The notes under the pieces are model-generated. The model was not told where the DNA came from. It ran no database searches and was given only the letters and a program-made list of their open reading frames with translations. Below are positions 1 to 7,473 of a stretch of DNA of 64,000 nt, piece after piece; positions within the stretch are counted from its first letter, which is position 1; each line of letters starts with the position of its first letter. Origin of the DNA: Paracoccus liaowanqingii (GTDB lineage: Bacteria > Pseudomonadota > Alphaproteobacteria > Rhodobacterales > Rhodobacteraceae); the NCBI RefSeq assembly GCF_004683865.2, contig NZ_CP038439.1, forward strand, positions 1,714,501 to 1,778,500. Direction: 5' to 3'. The translations under genes and the position numbers were made by a program.

Positions 1-16
1 GCCCGCACGGCCAAGA

Positions 17-34
17 GGGGGCGCGAGCGCCCCC
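17..34. terminator. GC-rich hairpin downstream of the GNAT gene
   Basis: A perfect 7-bp stem (GGGGGCG / CGCCCCC) with a CGAG loop lies just past the stop of the minus-strand acetyltransferase gene. It could end the rplU-rpmA-GNAT transcript, but the downstream tract is poor in T, so it may equally be one of the dispersed GC palindromes seen elsewhere in the window. Confidence 0.4.
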
Positions 35-43
35 TGCCGCCCC

Positions 44-634
44 TCAGCCCATCTTGCGCAGATAGGTCCAGGTGGGCACGCGCGCGCCCCGCGCCACCGA
101 CCAGCTTTCGGCATCGCCCAGATAGACGAAGCCGCCATTGGTCAGCACCCGGGCCGAGCCGGGATTGTCCTGGAAGACCTCGGCGAAGAGGGTCCGCGCG
201 CCATGCGGGTTGGCCCCGACCAGCGCCGCGACGGCCTCGGTGGCAAAGCCCGTGTTCCAGAAGCCCGCGCCGACCCAGAAGCCCAGCTCGGACTGCGCGC
301 CCTCCATCCGGGTCAGCGAGACGACGCCCAGCAATTCGTCCAGCTGCTGCTCGGATCCGTCGATCGCCCAGACATCCTCGGTCCGGTCGGACGCCAGCGC
401 ACGGGCCACGAAGTTCTCGGACGCGCCGCGCGGAAGCGGATGGGGGATCGCGCGCGTCCCCTCGGCCACCCGCCGGTCGGCGGTGTAATGCGCGATCAGC
501 CCGGCATCGGACGCGCGCAGGGGGCGCAATGTAAAGCGTTCGGTCGAGATGACGGGCTGCAGCTCGGCCCCCGCATCGACGGTGCGAAGGTCATCCAACC
601 GGCTTCCCTCCCTCATGGGTGCAGACATCACCAT
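44..634 (-). CDS. GNAT family N-acetyltransferase (RimJ/RimL-like)
   Basis: A 196-residue GNAT-fold acetyltransferase that should transfer acetyl from acetyl-CoA to an amine; the substrate is unknown. After an unconserved 30-residue leader it has the family opening TERFTLRPLRASDAGLI, the central strand LLGVVSLTR, the acetyl-CoA-binding part ELGFWVGAGFWNTGFATEA, and the C-terminal part NPGSARVLTNGGFVYLG, the usual RimJ-like layout. I chose the ATG at 634 because GGGAGGAAAC sits directly before it; an upstream in-frame ATG at 658 lacks such a site. It follows rpmA in the same direction, an arrangement I recall as common in Rhodobacteraceae, where obgE usually comes next. A role in ribosomal protein acetylation is possible from context only. 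Confidence 0.88.
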   Translation of the reverse strand: MVMSAPMREGSRLDDLRTVDAGAELQPVISTERFTLRPLRASDAGLIAHYTADRRVAEGTRAIPHPLPRGASENFVARALASDRTEDVWAIDGSEQQLDELLGVVSLTRMEGAQSELGFWVGAGFWNTGFATEAVAALVGANPHGARTLFAEVFQDNPGSARVLTNGGFVYLGDAESWSVARGARVPTWTYLRKMG

Positions 635-683
635 GTTTCCTCCCAGAAAACCGGTCAATCAAAACAGGATGCCCAAACGGCGC

Positions 684-709
684 GGGGGACCGGCTTGCGC
701 CGATCCCCC
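684..709 (-). terminator. Hairpin between rpmA and the GNAT gene
   Basis: An 11-bp stem closed by a GCAA tetraloop when read on the minus strand. One position pairs as U-G in the minus-strand RNA but would be a C-A mismatch in a plus-strand RNA, so the structure is specific to the rpmA transcript. There is no clear T tract, so it may attenuate expression of the GNAT gene or stabilise the rplU-rpmA mRNA rather than stop transcription completely. Confidence 0.5.
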
Positions 710-735
710 TCTAACATCGAAATGTTGCGTTCGGG

Positions 736-1008
736 TTACTCGGCGGCCTCGAGGCTCGCGGGGACGATCGAGATGAACGTCCGGCCCTTCAGGCCCTTCT
801 TGAAGCTCACGTGACCGTCGGTCAGCGCGAACAGGGTGTGATCCTTGCCCATGCCGACATTGACGCCCGGCCACCAGGTGGTGCCGCGCTGACGGGCGAT
901 GATGTTGCCCGCGATGGCGGCCTGGCCGCCGAACAGCTTGACGCCAAGACGGCGTCCCGCGCTGTCGCGGCCGTTGCGGGAGGAACCGCCTGCTTTCTTG
1001 TGTGCCAT
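736..1008 (-). CDS. rpmA: 50S ribosomal protein L27
   Basis: L27 is a large-subunit protein whose N-terminal tail reaches the peptidyl transferase centre. The 90-residue product starts [20 protein letters not shown] and continues with [21 protein letters not shown], the invariant L27 core. Length is normal for the family. GGAGAA lies six bases before the ATG. It follows rplU after a 12-base gap, so the two are co-transcribed. The short end after [10 protein letters not shown] is slightly extended (ASLEAAE). Confidence 0.98.
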   Translation of the reverse strand: MAHKKAGGSSRNGRDSAGRRLGVKLFGGQAAIAGNIIARQRGTTWWPGVNVGMGKDHTLFALTDGHVSFKKGLKGRTFISIVPASLEAAE

Positions 1009-1020
1009 GGGTCGTTCTCC

Positions 1021-1434
1021 TTAGGCTTCAGCGGCGTCTTGGGCCGGTTTCGTGGCAGTGGCCGGCGCATCGCTGGCCTCGGTCTTGGTGCGGGCGCCGA
1101 CGGCGGTCTTCACGCCGGTCTTCTCGGCGCCGCTTTCCAGCACGTCGGTGACGCGCAGCAGCGTCAGCTGCTGGCGGTGGCCGCGCGTGCGCTGCGAGCT
1201 GTGCTTGCGGCGGCGCTTGACATAGGTGATGACCTTGTCGGCCTTGATCTGGTCGATCACCTCGGCCTGCACGCAGGCACCGGCGATCAGCGGCGCGCCC
1301 AAGGTCGAGCCGACCATCAGCACGTCGTTGAACTGGACCTTGTCGCCCGCGGCGGCGTTCAGCTTCTCGACACGCAGGACATCGCCCGCCTGCACCTTGT
1401 ATTGCTTGCCGCCCGTTTTCAGAACTGCGAACAT
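1021..1434 (-). CDS. rplU: 50S ribosomal protein L21
   Basis: L21 is a large-subunit protein that contacts 23S rRNA. The start at 1434 gives MFAVLKTGGKQYKVQAGDVLRVEKL, the typical opening, with AAAGGA upstream; an in-frame ATG at 1452 has no such signal. The 137-residue product is longer than the roughly 103 residues of E. coli L21. The core ends around the motif KRRRKHSSQRTRGHRQQLTLLRV, and the last 35 or so residues form an Ala/Thr/Lys-rich tail of low complexity. Such extensions are known from other alphaproteobacteria. First gene of the rplU-rpmA-GNAT operon. Confidence 0.96.
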   Translation of the reverse strand: MFAVLKTGGKQYKVQAGDVLRVEKLNAAAGDKVQFNDVLMVGSTLGAPLIAGACVQAEVIDQIKADKVITYVKRRRKHSSQRTRGHRQQLTLLRVTDVLESGAEKTGVKTAVGARTKTEASDAPATATKPAQDAAEA

Positions 1435-1721
1435 CGCGTCTTCCTTTGTCATCCGCGTCCTGCGGCCCCGGCCCTGCGGCCGGCATTCGTGGGGGCTTCC
1501 CCGCCTTCGGACAGCGCACCCCGGTCAGGGTGTCATTGAAATACATTGCACCGGTCAAGGGCGGATGCCCGGCCGGTCCGGCGCATGTCGCCCATTCCAC
1601 CGCGCAAGTCAAGTCCCCCCGGCCGCCCTGCCGCCCGCATCGGCAAACAGGCCGCGACGGGGCGGAACCCTGCCCCCCCGGCCCGGCTTGTACCCTGCAG
1701 CCACAGGACGCCGTTTCCCAC
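1435..1721. promoter_or_regulatory. Divergent intergenic region between rplU and the zinc peptidase gene
   Basis: This 287-base gap must hold the promoters of both divergent genes. On the minus strand a TTGACC hexamer (1553-1558) is a possible -35 element for rplU, but no convincing -10 element follows at the expected distance. I see no RNA gene, no repeat and no L21-binding structure that I could defend. Confidence 0.3.
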
Positions 1722-2693
1722 ATGCAACGTTTCTCTTGTCCCCATTGCGGGACACGCGCCTATTTCCACAACCTCACCTGCCTCTGCGGCGCCGAGATCA
1801 GCTTTGATCCCGTCGCGATGCAGATGAGCACCGTCAACCCGCATTGCGCCAACCGCCGCTCGATCGACTGCAACTGGTCGGCGCCGGCCTCGGGCAAGCT
1901 GTGCCGGTCCTGCGCCATGTCGCAGGTCGTGCCGGTCCTGCACGTGGGCGACAACCAGAGCCTTCTGGCCGGGGCCGAGCGGGCCAAGCGGTGGGTGCTG
2001 GTCAACCTGGCGCAGTGGCGCTGGTTCTCGGACGAGGATGTGGGCCGCCGCCCGCGCTTCCTGATGCTATCCGAGGTGACGGGCGGACGCGCGCAGCAGA
2101 TCATCATGGGCCATGACGCCGGCGAGATCACCATCAACGTGACCGAGGCCGACGCGCTGATCCGCCTCAAGCGGCAGCGCGATCTGGGCGAGCAGTACCG
2201 CTCGATGGTCGGCCATTTCCGCCACGAGCTGGCGCATTTCCTGTTCGACCGCCTGTCGGCCGCGCCCGAGTTCCAGCCCGCCTTCCGCGAGATCTTCGGG
2301 GACGAGCGTCAGGATTATGCCGAGGCGCTGCGCCGCCACTATGCCGAGCCGCAGGACCCGGGCGAGGATTACATCACCCCCTATGCCACCGCCCATCCCC
2401 ACGAGGACTGGGCCGAGACGGTCGCCCACCTGCTGCACCTGACCGATTTCACCGACAGCTTCGTCAGCGCGGGGCTGAGCATGGAGGGCGTGCCGCCCGA
2501 CTTCATGCCCTATGCCGAAACCGACACGGCGCGGCTGCTGGCGATCGCGGCCGAGGTCGCGATCGCGGTGAACGACATCAACCGCGCGCTGGACAACCGG
2601 GATCTTTATCCTTTCGTCCTGACGCTGCCGGTGGGGCGCAAGATCGCCTTCGCCCACACCTGGCTGCGCGACCATCTGATGCGCAACATCTGA
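1722..2693 (+). CDS. Putative zinc-binding metallopeptidase with N-terminal zinc ribbon (DUF2248-like)
   Basis: A 323-residue protein beginning MQRFSCPHCGTRAYFHNLTCLCGAEI: two CxxC/CxC-type pairs near the N-terminus make a zinc ribbon, and two further cysteines (KLCRSC) follow near residue 60. A HELAH motif (residues 168-172, within HFRHELAHFLF) matches the HExxH signature of gluzincin-type metallopeptidases, and a DWAETVAHLLH segment supplies a likely third zinc ligand glutamate. This combination is that of the putative zinc-binding peptidase family often labelled DUF2248; no substrate is known to me. The frame is open far upstream, but MQRF is the first start that preserves the zinc ribbon at the N-terminus. 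Transcribed alone, facing the ABC-F gene. Confidence 0.85.
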   Translation: MQRFSCPHCGTRAYFHNLTCLCGAEISFDPVAMQMSTVNPHCANRRSIDCNWSAPASGKLCRSCAMSQVVPVLHVGDNQSLLAGAERAKRWVLVNLAQWRWFSDEDVGRRPRFLMLSEVTGGRAQQIIMGHDAGEITINVTEADALIRLKRQRDLGEQYRSMVGHFRHELAHFLFDRLSAAPEFQPAFREIFGDERQDYAEALRRHYAEPQDPGEDYITPYATAHPHEDWAETVAHLLHLTDFTDSFVSAGLSMEGVPPDFMPYAETDTARLLAIAAEVAIAVNDINRALDNRDLYPFVLTLPVGRKIAFAHTWLRDHLMRNI

Positions 2694-2712
2694 GCGCGGG
2701 CAAGGCGGCCGG

Positions 2713-4530
2713 TCAGACGGCCGCCTTCTCCTCCAGCGCCAGCCATTCCTCTTCCGCATCCATCAGCGCCGCCTGCCGTTCGCTCAGCGCCATGCTGGCC
2801 TTCTCGAACTTAGCGGGGGCCGCGGCAAAGAGGTCCGGGTCGGCCATGAACTCGGACAGCTTGGCGATCTCGGCCTCCAGCCGGGCGATCAGGGCGGGCA
2901 GTTCCTCCAGCCGGTGCCGCTCGGTGAAGCTGAGGCCGCCCTTGCCCGGCTTGGCGGGCGTCGATGCGGGGGGGGCGGATGCCGGGCGCGAAGCCTGCGC
3001 CTGCGGCTCCTCGGGCTCGACCTGACCGCGTTGGGCCTGATAGTCGGTCCAGCCGCCCGCATAGACGATGGCGCGGCCGTCGCCCTCCATCGCCACGGTC
3101 GTGTCGGCCACGCGGTCGATGAAATCGCGGTCGTGGCTGACCAGCAGCACGGTCCCGTCATATTCGCCCAAGAGATCCTGCAGCAGGTCCAGCGTCTCGA
3201 CGTCCAGATCGTTGGTCGGTTCGTCCATCACCAGCAGGTTCGAGGGCCGCGCCATCAGCCGCGCCAGCAGCAGACGCGCCTTCTCGCCGCCCGACAGGCT
3301 GCGCACGGGCGCGCGGGCCTGCGCGTCGTCGAACAGGAAATCCTTCAGATAGGCCACGACATGCTTGGGGTTGCCCCGCACCATGACCTGATCGGCCCGG
3401 CCCGAGACGCGCATGTCGGGATCGCCGGTCAGCGATTCCCACAGGGTCTGGTCGGGGTTCAGCGCGGCGCGCGCTTGGTCGAAGACCGCGATGTCCAGAT
3501 TGGTGCCCATCTGCACCGTCCCCTGGTCGGGGGCCAGCTCTCCGGTCAGCATCTTGATCAGCGTGGTCTTGCCCGCGCCGTTGGGGCCGACGAAGGCGAT
3601 GCGGTCGCCGCGCTGGATGCGCAGATCGAAGGGATGCAGGATCACCTTGTCACCGAAGGCCTTCGAGATGCCCCGCGCCTCGACGACGCGCTTGCCCGAG
3701 GTGGTGCCGCTGTCGAAGGCCATCGCGGCGGTGCCTTGGCGGCGGATCTGGCTGCTGCGCTCGGCCCGCAGGTCGGCCAGCGCGCGGACGCGGCCCTGGT
3801 TGCGCTTGCGGCGGGCGCTGATCCCCTCGACCGCCCACCGGGCCTCGGCCTTGATCTTGCGGTCCAGCTTGTGGCGGGCATCGTCCTCGGCCGACCAGGT
3901 GGCCTCGCGCCATTCCTCGAAGCCCTCGAAGCCGCGCTCCTGGCGGCGCACGGCGCCGCGGTCGATCCACAGCGTCGCCTTGGTCAGGCGGCGCAGGAAG
4001 GCGCGGTCGTGGCTGATCAGCACGAAGCCCGCGCGGGTCTGGGACAGATGCTCCTCCAGCCAGCCGATCGCCTCGATGTCGAGATGGTTCGTCGGCTCGT
4101 CCAGCAGCATCAGCTCGGGCGCCTGCGCCAGCAGACGCGCCAGGGCCGCACGGCGGCGCTCGCCGCCCGAGGCGGTGGCCACGGGGCGGTCGGGGTCGAA
4201 CTTCAGCCCCTCGGCCGCCATCTCGACGCGGTATTCCTCGCCATCGGGCAGCCCGTCGCGGGCGAAGTCGCCAAGCGTCTCGAAGCCCGCCAGATCGGGA
4301 TCCTGTTCCATGTAGCCGGTCGAGACGCCGGCGGAGAGGACGACCTCGCCGCGGTCGGCCTCGACGAAGCCCGCCATGACCTTCATCAGGGTGGACTTGC
4401 CCGAGCCGTTGCGCCCGACCAGCGCGACGCGGTCGCCCGGCTGGACGGTCAGGGACAGACCGTCGAAAATGGGATCGCCGCCATAGGTCAGCGAAATCTC
4501 GGAAAGTTGCAGAAGGGGTGTGCGTGCCAT
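2713..4530 (-). CDS. uup: ABC-F family ATP-binding protein, Uup-like
   Basis: A soluble 605-residue protein with two ABC ATPase domains and no membrane segment. Domain 1 has Walker A GRNGSGKST (residues 39-47), signature SGGERRR and Walker B LMLLDEPTNHLD; domain 2 has GPNGAGKTT, signature SGGEKAR and LLVMDEPTNDLD. An interdomain linker rich in Arg/Glu lies between them, and the C-terminus after a Pro/Ala linker is a charged helical hairpin (ERHRLEELPALIARLEAEIAKLSEF) as in Uup. ABC-F proteins act on the ribosome or, for Uup, on DNA branch structures. Overall architecture fits Uup better than EttA. It stands alone, convergent with the zinc peptidase gene. Confidence 0.9.
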   Translation of the reverse strand: MARTPLLQLSEISLTYGGDPIFDGLSLTVQPGDRVALVGRNGSGKSTLMKVMAGFVEADRGEVVLSAGVSTGYMEQDPDLAGFETLGDFARDGLPDGEEYRVEMAAEGLKFDPDRPVATASGGERRRAALARLLAQAPELMLLDEPTNHLDIEAIGWLEEHLSQTRAGFVLISHDRAFLRRLTKATLWIDRGAVRRQERGFEGFEEWREATWSAEDDARHKLDRKIKAEARWAVEGISARRKRNQGRVRALADLRAERSSQIRRQGTAAMAFDSGTTSGKRVVEARGISKAFGDKVILHPFDLRIQRGDRIAFVGPNGAGKTTLIKMLTGELAPDQGTVQMGTNLDIAVFDQARAALNPDQTLWESLTGDPDMRVSGRADQVMVRGNPKHVVAYLKDFLFDDAQARAPVRSLSGGEKARLLLARLMARPSNLLVMDEPTNDLDVETLDLLQDLLGEYDGTVLLVSHDRDFIDRVADTTVAMEGDGRAIVYAGGWTDYQAQRGQVEPEEPQAQASRPASAPPASTPAKPGKGGLSFTERHRLEELPALIARLEAEIAKLSEFMADPDLFAAAPAKFEKASMALSERQAALMDAEEEWLALEEKAAV

Positions 4531-4606
4531 GCCCGCGCCCTAGCGCGCAGGCCGCGCGCGGTCAATGCGTCCCGAACGTCCCCGGGTCCCGGTAATGCTT
4601 GACAGC

Positions 4607-4647
4607 TTTGGTCGGAATTGTCAGAAGGCGGGCAATATCCGACCAAA
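4607..4647 (+). promoter_or_regulatory. Long inverted repeat in the leader of the iron-binding protein gene
   Basis: TTTGGTCGGA (4607-4616) is repeated exactly in inverted orientation as TCCGACCAAA (4638-4647). Inside, ATTG and CAAT continue the pairing after a single bulged A, leaving a 12-base loop. The right arm runs into the ribosome-binding site AAAGGAG (4645-4651). A second, overlapping symmetry TGACA-N14-TGTCA (4600-4623) starts within a TTGACA hexamer at 4599-4604 that could be a -35 element. It may be an operator for an iron-responsive regulator or an RNA hairpin that limits access to the start. The exact symmetry is visible; the function is inferred. Confidence 0.6.
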
Positions 4648-4657
4648 GGAGTTAACC

Positions 4658-5656
4658 ATGCGCCCTGTCATCCTCGCCTCGCTTCTGGGGGCCACCGCCC
4701 TGCCCGCCTTCGCGCAGGAGGTGAACGTCTATTCGCACCGCCAGCCCGAGCTGATCCAGCCGCTGATCGACGCCTTCACCGCCGAGACGGGCATCACCGT
4801 GAACGCGGCCTTCGTCGACAAGGGCATGGTCGAGCGCCTGCAGGCCGAGGGCGACCGCTCGCCCGCCGATCTGGTGCTGACCGTGGACGTGGCCCGCTTG
4901 GGCGAGGTCAAGGAGGCGGGCGTGCTGCAGACGGTCGAGGACGAGGCGCTGGACGTCATCCCCTCGGGCCTGCGCGACGACGACAACCAGTGGTTCGCCC
5001 TGACCACCCGCGCCCGCATCGTCTATGCCAGCACCGAGCGCGTGGCCGATGGCGAGGTTACCACCTACGAGGATCTGGCCGATCCGAAATGGGAAGGCCG
5101 CATCTGCACCCGCAGCTTCACCAACGACTACAACGTCGCGCTGACCGCCGCCTTCCTCGCCCATCACGGCGAGGAGGAGACCGTGGCTTGGCTGGAGGGC
5201 GTCAAGGGCAACCTGGCCAAGCGCCCCGAGGGCGGCGACCGCGATCAGGTCAAGTCGATCTGGTCGGGCGAATGCGACATCAGCCTGGGCAACACCTACT
5301 ACATGGGCGCGATGCTGAAGGATGACGAGCAGAAGGACTGGGCCGAGGCGGTGCGCATCGTGTTTCCGACCTTCGAGGATGGCGGCACGCATGTGAACGT
5401 CTCGGGCATGGCGATGACCGCCTCGGCGCCCAACCGCGAGGCGGCGCTGCAGCTGATGGAATTCCTGGCCAGCGACGAGGCGCAGCGCATCTATGCCGAG
5501 ACGAACAACGAGTTCCCCGTCTCGGAGGGCGTCGAACGGTCCGAGCTGGTCGCCAGCTGGGGCGAGTTCACCCCGGACGACCTGCCCCTGTCCGAGATCT
5601 CGGACCTGCGCCCGCAGGCGCTGGACCTGATCGAACGGGTGAATTTCGACGGCTGA
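4658..5656 (+). CDS. Fe(III) ABC transporter, periplasmic substrate-binding protein (FbpA/FutA type)
   Basis: A 332-residue exported protein. The signal peptide MRPVILASLLGATALPAFA ends at an AFA-QE cleavage site, followed by EVNVYSHRQPELIQPLIDAF, the hallmark of the FbpA/FutA/AfuA ferric-binding family. Later segments TTRARIVYAST, WEGRICTRS and YYMGAM cover the residues that in family members coordinate iron (paired tyrosines). Start at 4658 is fixed by AAAGGAG seven bases upstream and by the signal peptide. No permease or ATPase gene is adjacent, so it must work with a transporter encoded elsewhere. The strong inverted repeat in its leader suggests regulated expression, presumably by iron. 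Confidence 0.92.
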   Translation: MRPVILASLLGATALPAFAQEVNVYSHRQPELIQPLIDAFTAETGITVNAAFVDKGMVERLQAEGDRSPADLVLTVDVARLGEVKEAGVLQTVEDEALDVIPSGLRDDDNQWFALTTRARIVYASTERVADGEVTTYEDLADPKWEGRICTRSFTNDYNVALTAAFLAHHGEEETVAWLEGVKGNLAKRPEGGDRDQVKSIWSGECDISLGNTYYMGAMLKDDEQKDWAEAVRIVFPTFEDGGTHVNVSGMAMTASAPNREAALQLMEFLASDEAQRIYAETNNEFPVSEGVERSELVASWGEFTPDDLPLSEISDLRPQALDLIERVNFDG

Positions 5657-5665
5657 TGGGATAAG

Positions 5666-5716
5666 GCAGGGGGGCCAGCCCCCCTGACCCCCCGGGATAT
5701 TTTCGCCAAGATGAAG
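5666..5716. repeat. Dispersed palindromic intergenic repeat, copy 1
   Basis: A GGGGGG-CCAG-CCCCCC palindrome is followed by TGACCCCCC and then by GGGATATTTTCGCCAAGATG (5694-5713). The second part recurs, in either orientation, at 18308, 27186, 45293 and 57960. It lies between two plus-strand genes. The family looks like a REP-type element of Rhodobacteraceae; it may also act as a terminator for the iron-binding protein gene. Confidence 0.6.
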
Positions 5717-5823
5717 GGCGGGAGGTATCGGTTTCACGATCTGGAAAAGGCGCGGGCGGGGGCTTGCGCCTTTTCTGGTGGTGGCGCACACATTTGCGCT
5801 CGGGACAGTTGGAAGGCATCAGG

Positions 5824-6762
5824 ATGGCGCAGAAGATCATCATCGACACCGATCCGGGGCAGGACGATGCCGTGGCCATCCTGCTGGCGCTGGCCTCGCC
5901 GGAGCTGGAGGTTCTGGGCATCGTGGCGGTGGCCGGCAACGTGCCGCTGGCGCTGACCGAGGTGAACGCGCGCAAGATCGTCGAGCTGGCGGGCCGGGCC
6001 GACGTGCCGGTCTTTGCAGGCTGCGACCGGCCCCTGGCGCGGGCGCTGGTGACGGCCGAGCATGTGCATGGCAAGACCGGGCTGGACGGGATCGAGCTGC
6101 CCGCGCCCCGCCTGCCCCTGCAGGCGCGGCACGGTGTCGATTTCATCGTCGAGACGTTGCGGCGCGAGGCCCCGGGCACCGTCACGCTGGTGCCCATCGG
6201 GCCGCTGACCAACATCGCCGAGGCCTTCCGCCGGGCGCCCGACATCATCACCCGGGTCGAACGGATCGTGCTGATGGGCGGCGCCTATTTCGAGGTGGGC
6301 AACATCACCCCGGCGGCCGAGTTCAACATCTTCGTCGATCCCGAGGCCGCGTCCGAGGTCTTCGCATCGGGCGTGCCGCTGGTCGTCATGCCGCTGGACG
6401 TGACCCACAAGGCGCTGACCGACCGGGACTGGATCGAGGCGATGCGTGCCTTGCCCGGGCGCTCCGGCCCCGCCGTCGCGGGCTGGACGGATTTCTTCGA
6501 ACGCTTCGACACGGCGAAATACGGCAGCCTTGGTGCGCCCCTGCACGATCCCTGCACCATCGCCTGGCTGCTGGAGCCGGGCCTCTTCCAAGGGCGCGAG
6601 ATCAATGTCGAGATCGAGACGAAAGGCCGGTGGACCACCGGCATGACGGTCGCCGACTGGTGGCGGGTCAGCGGGCGGGCGCCCAATGCGCTGTTCCTGA
6701 AGGACGTCGACCGCGACGGGCTATTCGACCTGATCCGGGACCGCATCGCCCGCCTGCCCTGA
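5824..6762 (+). CDS. Nucleoside hydrolase (inosine-uridine preferring family)
   Basis: A 312-residue member of the IUNH family, which cleaves the N-glycosidic bond of ribonucleosides for purine/pyrimidine salvage. The N-terminus IIIDTDPGQDDAVAILLAL carries the calcium-binding Asp cluster DTDPGQDDA (about residues 7-15). VHGKTGLDG, LVPIGPLTNIA, MGGAYFEVGNITPAAEFNIFVDPEAA and the C-terminal DPCTIAWLL (the Asp that completes the metal site) are all in order. Start at 5824 preserves the conserved N-terminus and has AAGG about ten bases upstream. Exact base specificity cannot be read from the sequence. Its last 42 bases overlap the convergent skp-like gene. Confidence 0.93.
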   Translation: MAQKIIIDTDPGQDDAVAILLALASPELEVLGIVAVAGNVPLALTEVNARKIVELAGRADVPVFAGCDRPLARALVTAEHVHGKTGLDGIELPAPRLPLQARHGVDFIVETLRREAPGTVTLVPIGPLTNIAEAFRRAPDIITRVERIVLMGGAYFEVGNITPAAEFNIFVDPEAASEVFASGVPLVVMPLDVTHKALTDRDWIEAMRALPGRSGPAVAGWTDFFERFDTAKYGSLGAPLHDPCTIAWLLEPGLFQGREINVEIETKGRWTTGMTVADWWRVSGRAPNALFLKDVDRDGLFDLIRDRIARLP

Positions 6763-7473
6763 GCCTTCCGCCTGCCCTGCATCCACGGTGGCCTCGGTCA
6801 GCGGCGCGTCGGGGCTGGGCAGCGGCACCACGCCCGCGCCGTCGCCGATGCGCTGGTCCAGCGTGGTGATCAGCTGCTGGGTGACGTCGATGGCGTCCAG
6901 CGACACGAAGACCGTGCGCCGGTCCAGGACCGCGACCGCGCCCCGATCCGACATCACCTGACCCATCACCGGCAGCGCGGCGCGGAAGAAGGCCGCGCGG
7001 TCGGCCTCGGCCCAGCCATTCAGGTCCTGCACGGCCTGGGCGCGTTCCCGGCGGATGCCGGTGGCGCGCAGGTCGAAGCTTTCGGCCAGGCGGCGGAAGT
7101 CGGCGGCGGGCAGCGTGGCGCGCTGTTCGGTCAGCTGCGTTTCCTCGGCCGACAGCAGCCGCGTCAGACGCTCGTTTTCGGCGGCGACGATGTCGCCCTC
7201 GGCCTCCAGCCGGGCCTGCGCGCGCACCCCCCAGGCCGAGGAGAGGTAGAGCAGGTCCAGATCCAGCGTCAGCACCGGCGCCCGGTCGGCGGCGCTCCCG
7301 GCGGCCGTCTCGGGGGCGGCGATGGTGCCGGTGGGCAGGTTGGGCGCCGGGGCGATGGGCGGAATGACCGGCGCCGCGGGCAGATCGGCGGGCGCCGCGC
7401 CGGGATCCGCCTGCTGGGCTGTGGCGGGCCCCGCCGCCAGCATCAGACACAGAAGGGCCTGCCGCATCGGCAT
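6721..7473 (-). CDS. OmpH/Skp family periplasmic chaperone-like protein
   Basis: A 250-residue protein with signal peptide MPMRQALLCLMLAAGPATAQ, a Pro/Ala-rich linker, and a Skp-like core: LTLDLDLLYLSSAWGVRAQARLEAEGDIVAAENERLTRLL with a long charged coiled-coil region, ending DRRTVFVSLDAIDVTQQLITTLDQRI as in the OmpH family. Skp carries unfolded outer-membrane proteins to the BAM complex. Its start overlaps the bamA stop as TGATG, so the two are translationally coupled; bamA-skp is the classical order. The acidic tail after residue 220 is variable. Its 3' end overlaps the nucleoside hydrolase gene on the other strand by 42 bases. Confidence 0.88.
   Translation of the reverse strand: MPMRQALLCLMLAAGPATAQQADPGAAPADLPAAPVIPPIAPAPNLPTGTIAAPETAAGSAADRAPVLTLDLDLLYLSSAWGVRAQARLEAEGDIVAAENERLTRLLSAEETQLTEQRATLPAADFRRLAESFDLRATGIRRERAQAVQDLNGWAEADRAAFFRAALPVMGQVMSDRGAVAVLDRRTVFVSLDAIDVTQQLITTLDQRIGDGAGVVPLPSPDAPLTEATVDAGQAEGSGQAGDAVPDQVE

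Noticed and set aside
2914..4602. A 562-codon open frame antisense to the ABC-F gene
   Set aside because: Composition is that of an antisense shadow (rich in His, Gln, Gly, Arg) and the ABC-F gene on the minus strand has all ATPase motifs.
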